Shown here one piece after another: positions 62,257 through 64,000 of a stretch of DNA of 64,000 nt. The DNA comes from CAVTWH01 sp963850915 (lineage in GTDB: Bacteria; Actinomycetota; Actinomycetes; Mycobacteriales; Micromonosporaceae), in contig CAWKND010000012.1 of the NCBI GenBank assembly GCA_963850915.1, positions 1-64,000 on the forward strand, in the 5' to 3' direction. The notes below the pieces were generated by a model. The model searched no databases, was not told where the DNA came from, and saw only the letters and a list, made by a program, of their open reading frames with translations. Both the position numbers and the translations under genes were made by a program. The first letter of the stretch is position 1; every line of letters begins with the position of its first letter.

Positions 62257-64000
62257 TCAGGCGGCGGCGAACCGGGTGGAGCCGGCCGACAGGTCGGGGT
62301 GTTCGACGGCGAGCGCCAGTGCGGTCGCCTCCTCCAGGGTCAACTCGGCGCCCTGGGCGTACGCGTGGTCGAAATCCCGGTCACCCAGTGCCGCCCGGAC
62401 TGCGGTCTGTCGCGTGGTCCAGTAGCTGGCGTACATGCCGGAGCTGTGCCGCAGCCGGGCGCGTACCGCGTCGGCCGCCCCGAACAGCTGCGCCGCCGTG
62501 ACCAGCTCGCCACCGACCGCGCAACGTACCGCGAACGCGGCCACAGTCTCGCAGGCGCGCGAGTGGAACCCGTACCCCATCCGCGAACGCAGCGCGACGT
62601 CCAGGTGCTCGTGCGCGGCGACCAGGTCACCCCGCTCCAGCGCCACCATGCCGAGCAGCATGTCCACGGTGCGCCGGCCGCGTACCGCGGGGCGGGCCGC
62701 CTCCATCGGGCGGGCCAGCGCGAGTACGTCGGCCGCCTCGTCCAGGGCGCCGCGCTGCCACAGCAGCTGGGCCAGGCAGTACACCGCGAACAGCGCGTCC
62801 GCGCCGGCCCCGGCGCGCTGTGCGGTCTCGATCAGCTCCAGCGAACTGCGCTCGGCCTCTTCCCGTTCGCCCAGGTCACACAGGGCCGGACCGCGCCCGG
62901 CGAGTACCCGGACGAGCAGCCCGGGCGACTGCGCTGATCGGGCGGCGGCCTCCGCCTGCTGCGAGTAGCGCAGCTCCTCCTCGTGGTCACCGTCGGCGCC
63001 GGCGTTGAGCGAGTGCAGGTGGTAGACGGCGGCCAGGTCGGCGTCGGAGATCTGCTCGCCGGTCTCGGCCAGCCGGTCGTAGAGCCGGGTGAGCCACTGC
63101 CGGCCCTCGCGGGCCAGGCCACGCTCGCGCCACCACTGGTCCATGCCGAGCACCAGGCCGATGCCGGCCAACCCGCTGCCCCGGGTGCTGGCCCAGCTCA
63201 GGCCGGCGCGCAGTTCGGCGACGAGCGGGTCGATGGCGTAGAGAGACAGGATCGCGGGGGTACCGTCGGCGCCCAGCTGCGCCTGGCCCAGCTGGTACCC
63301 GGCCCAGGCCAGGTGCCGGTCGCGTACCCAGCGCTCCTCCCCGGCCGCCACCAGCAGCCGGCCGGCGTACGAGCGGATCGGGTCGAGCAGCCGGTACGTC
63401 ATGCCACCCGGTCCCGGCTCCGCCTGTACCAGTGACTTGTCCACGAGTACGGCCAGCGGGTCCAGTGGATCCTCGTCGAACAGCCACTCCACCATCGCCA
63501 GGTCGACCCGGCCGGCGAAGACCGACAGCCAGCGCAGCAGCCGGCCGGAGCGGGGCCCGAGGGTGCGGTACGACCAGTCGACGGTCGCGTGCAGGGTGGC
63601 GTGCCGGTCGGCCGGATCGGCGCTGCCGCGACCGGCGTCGAGGGTACCGATGACGTCGTCGAGTCGCGCCGCGAGCTGGGCCGGGGAAAGGATGCGCAGC
63701 CGCGCGGCGGCCAGCTCCATGGCGAGTGGCAGCCCGTCCAGCCGGTCGGCGATCCGGGCCAACTCGGCCAGGTCGAACTGGGCGGAGTCGACAGTCCGGC
63801 CGGCAGTGCGCGGCGCCGGCTCGATGGTGGGAGCCACGGCCGGGGGTACCTCCGGAGCAGCGCTGAGCGGCTGCTTACCGGTACCCGCTGGGGCTCGACT
63901 GGCAGCCCGGACCAGGCCGCGCTCCGCGGCGGCGGCGAGTGCGGCGATCCCGGCCGGCCAGGGTGCGCTGCCGGAGGTGACGACCGGCCGGTCCCCGGCT
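62257..64000 (-). CDS. AfsR/LuxR-like ATPase regulator, C-terminal part, 5' end outside window
   Basis: The frame is open from 62257 to the window edge, about 581 codons. It begins within an ATPase winged-helix region: ADRLDGLPLAMELAAARLRI and HATLHATVDWSYRTLGPRSG match the signalling ATPase part of actinobacterial regulators. Several helical TPR-like repeats follow to the end. No C-terminal LuxR DNA-binding domain is present, so any DNA-binding domain must lie at the unseen N-terminus. A Pro/Ala-rich, low-complexity stretch at the window edge (63850-63990) interrupts the usual ATPase sequence. Confidence 0.75.
   Translation of the reverse strand, partial: AGDRPVVTSGSAPWPAGIAALAAAAERGLVRAASRAPAGTGKQPLSAAPEVPPAVAPTIEPAPRTAGRTVDSAQFDLAELARIADRLDGLPLAMELAAARLRILSPAQLAARLDDVIGTLDAGRGSADPADRHATLHATVDWSYRTLGPRSGRLLRWLSVFAGRVDLAMVEWLFDEDPLDPLAVLVDKSLVQAEPGPGGMTYRLLDPIRSYAGRLLVAAGEERWVRDRHLAWAGYQLGQAQLGADGTPAILSLYAIDPLVAELRAGLSWASTRGSGLAGIGLVLGMDQWWRERGLAREGRQWLTRLYDRLAETGEQISDADLAAVYHLHSLNAGADGDHEEELRYSQQAEAAARSAQSPGLLVRVLAGRGPALCDLGEREEAERSSLELIETAQRAGAGADALFAVYCLAQLLWQRGALDEAADVLALARPMEAARPAVRGRRTVDMLLGMVALERGDLVAAHEHLDVALRSRMGYGFHSRACETVAAFAVRCAVGGELVTAAQLFGAADAVRARLRHSSGMYASYWTTRQTAVRAALGDRDFDHAYAQGAELTLEEATALALAVEHPDLSAGSTRFAAA

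Overview
The window is high-GC DNA from a filamentous-type actinobacterium. A member of the Micromonosporaceae is my best guess, inferred from gene content and order; no taxonomic marker was searched. Supporting signs are GTG and TTG starts, a SigE-family ECF sigma factor, a second partial nuo operon, korAB next to nuoA, and the order rpmG-hadA-hadB-tRNA(Trp)-secE-nusG-rplK-rplA that is also found in mycobacteria. There is no rRNA, prophage, insertion sequence or CRISPR array.

Layout. 1-12.4 kb, mostly minus strand: the RNA polymerase and ribosomal region (rpoB, rplL, rplJ, an ABC exporter pair, rplA, rplK, nusG, secE, tRNA-Trp, hadB, hadA, rpmG, tRNA-Met, tRNA-Thr), with one plus-strand membrane glycosyltransferase inserted. 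12.5-15.3 kb: a two-gene operon of a tiny exported protein and a membrane GGDEF/EAL protein. 15.7-21.7 kb: a sigma factor with a membrane partner, an ArsR/SRPBCC/reductase operon, tRNA-Tyr, a YajQ-RidA pair and an MFS exporter. 21.9-31.3 kb: htpX and an eight-gene complex I-like operon (nuoC-H-I-J-K-L-M-N). 31.5-39.1 kb: AMMECR1, a PPOX-like protein, a cupredoxin, a 30-residue peptide, a 17-bp repeat array, a PaaK-like adenylate-forming enzyme coupled to a nine-helix membrane protein with presenilin-type motifs, PhzF, and a CBS/DUF1003 pair. 39.2-47.8 kb: serine hydrolase, mrp, tatB, htrA, O-methyltransferase, DNA glycosylase, pepA and a DUF3117 protein. 48.1-55.5 kb: paaX with a paaG-like gene, DUF1800/DUF1501 secreted proteins, tag, an SRPBCC protein, a DivIVA-like protein and folP2. 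55.5-64 kb: an isolated nuoA, a surface protein, korAB, a lipoprotein and a regulator cut by the window edge.

Possible joint functions. KorAB makes reduced ferredoxin, and the partial Nuo module lacks the NADH-oxidising subunits, so the two could work together; this is inference, and nuoB and nuoD are absent here. The best candidates for undescribed biology are the PaaK-like/presenilin-like pair at 33.7-36.2 kb and the exported EVIWT-repeat protein made with a c-di-GMP enzyme at 12.5-15.3 kb.

Sequence quality. Five conserved genes (rpoB four times, rplL, tatB, pepA, korA) carry single-base indels that break otherwise normal proteins. I read these as sequencing or assembly errors. Coordinates for those genes span the intact homologous region where possible.
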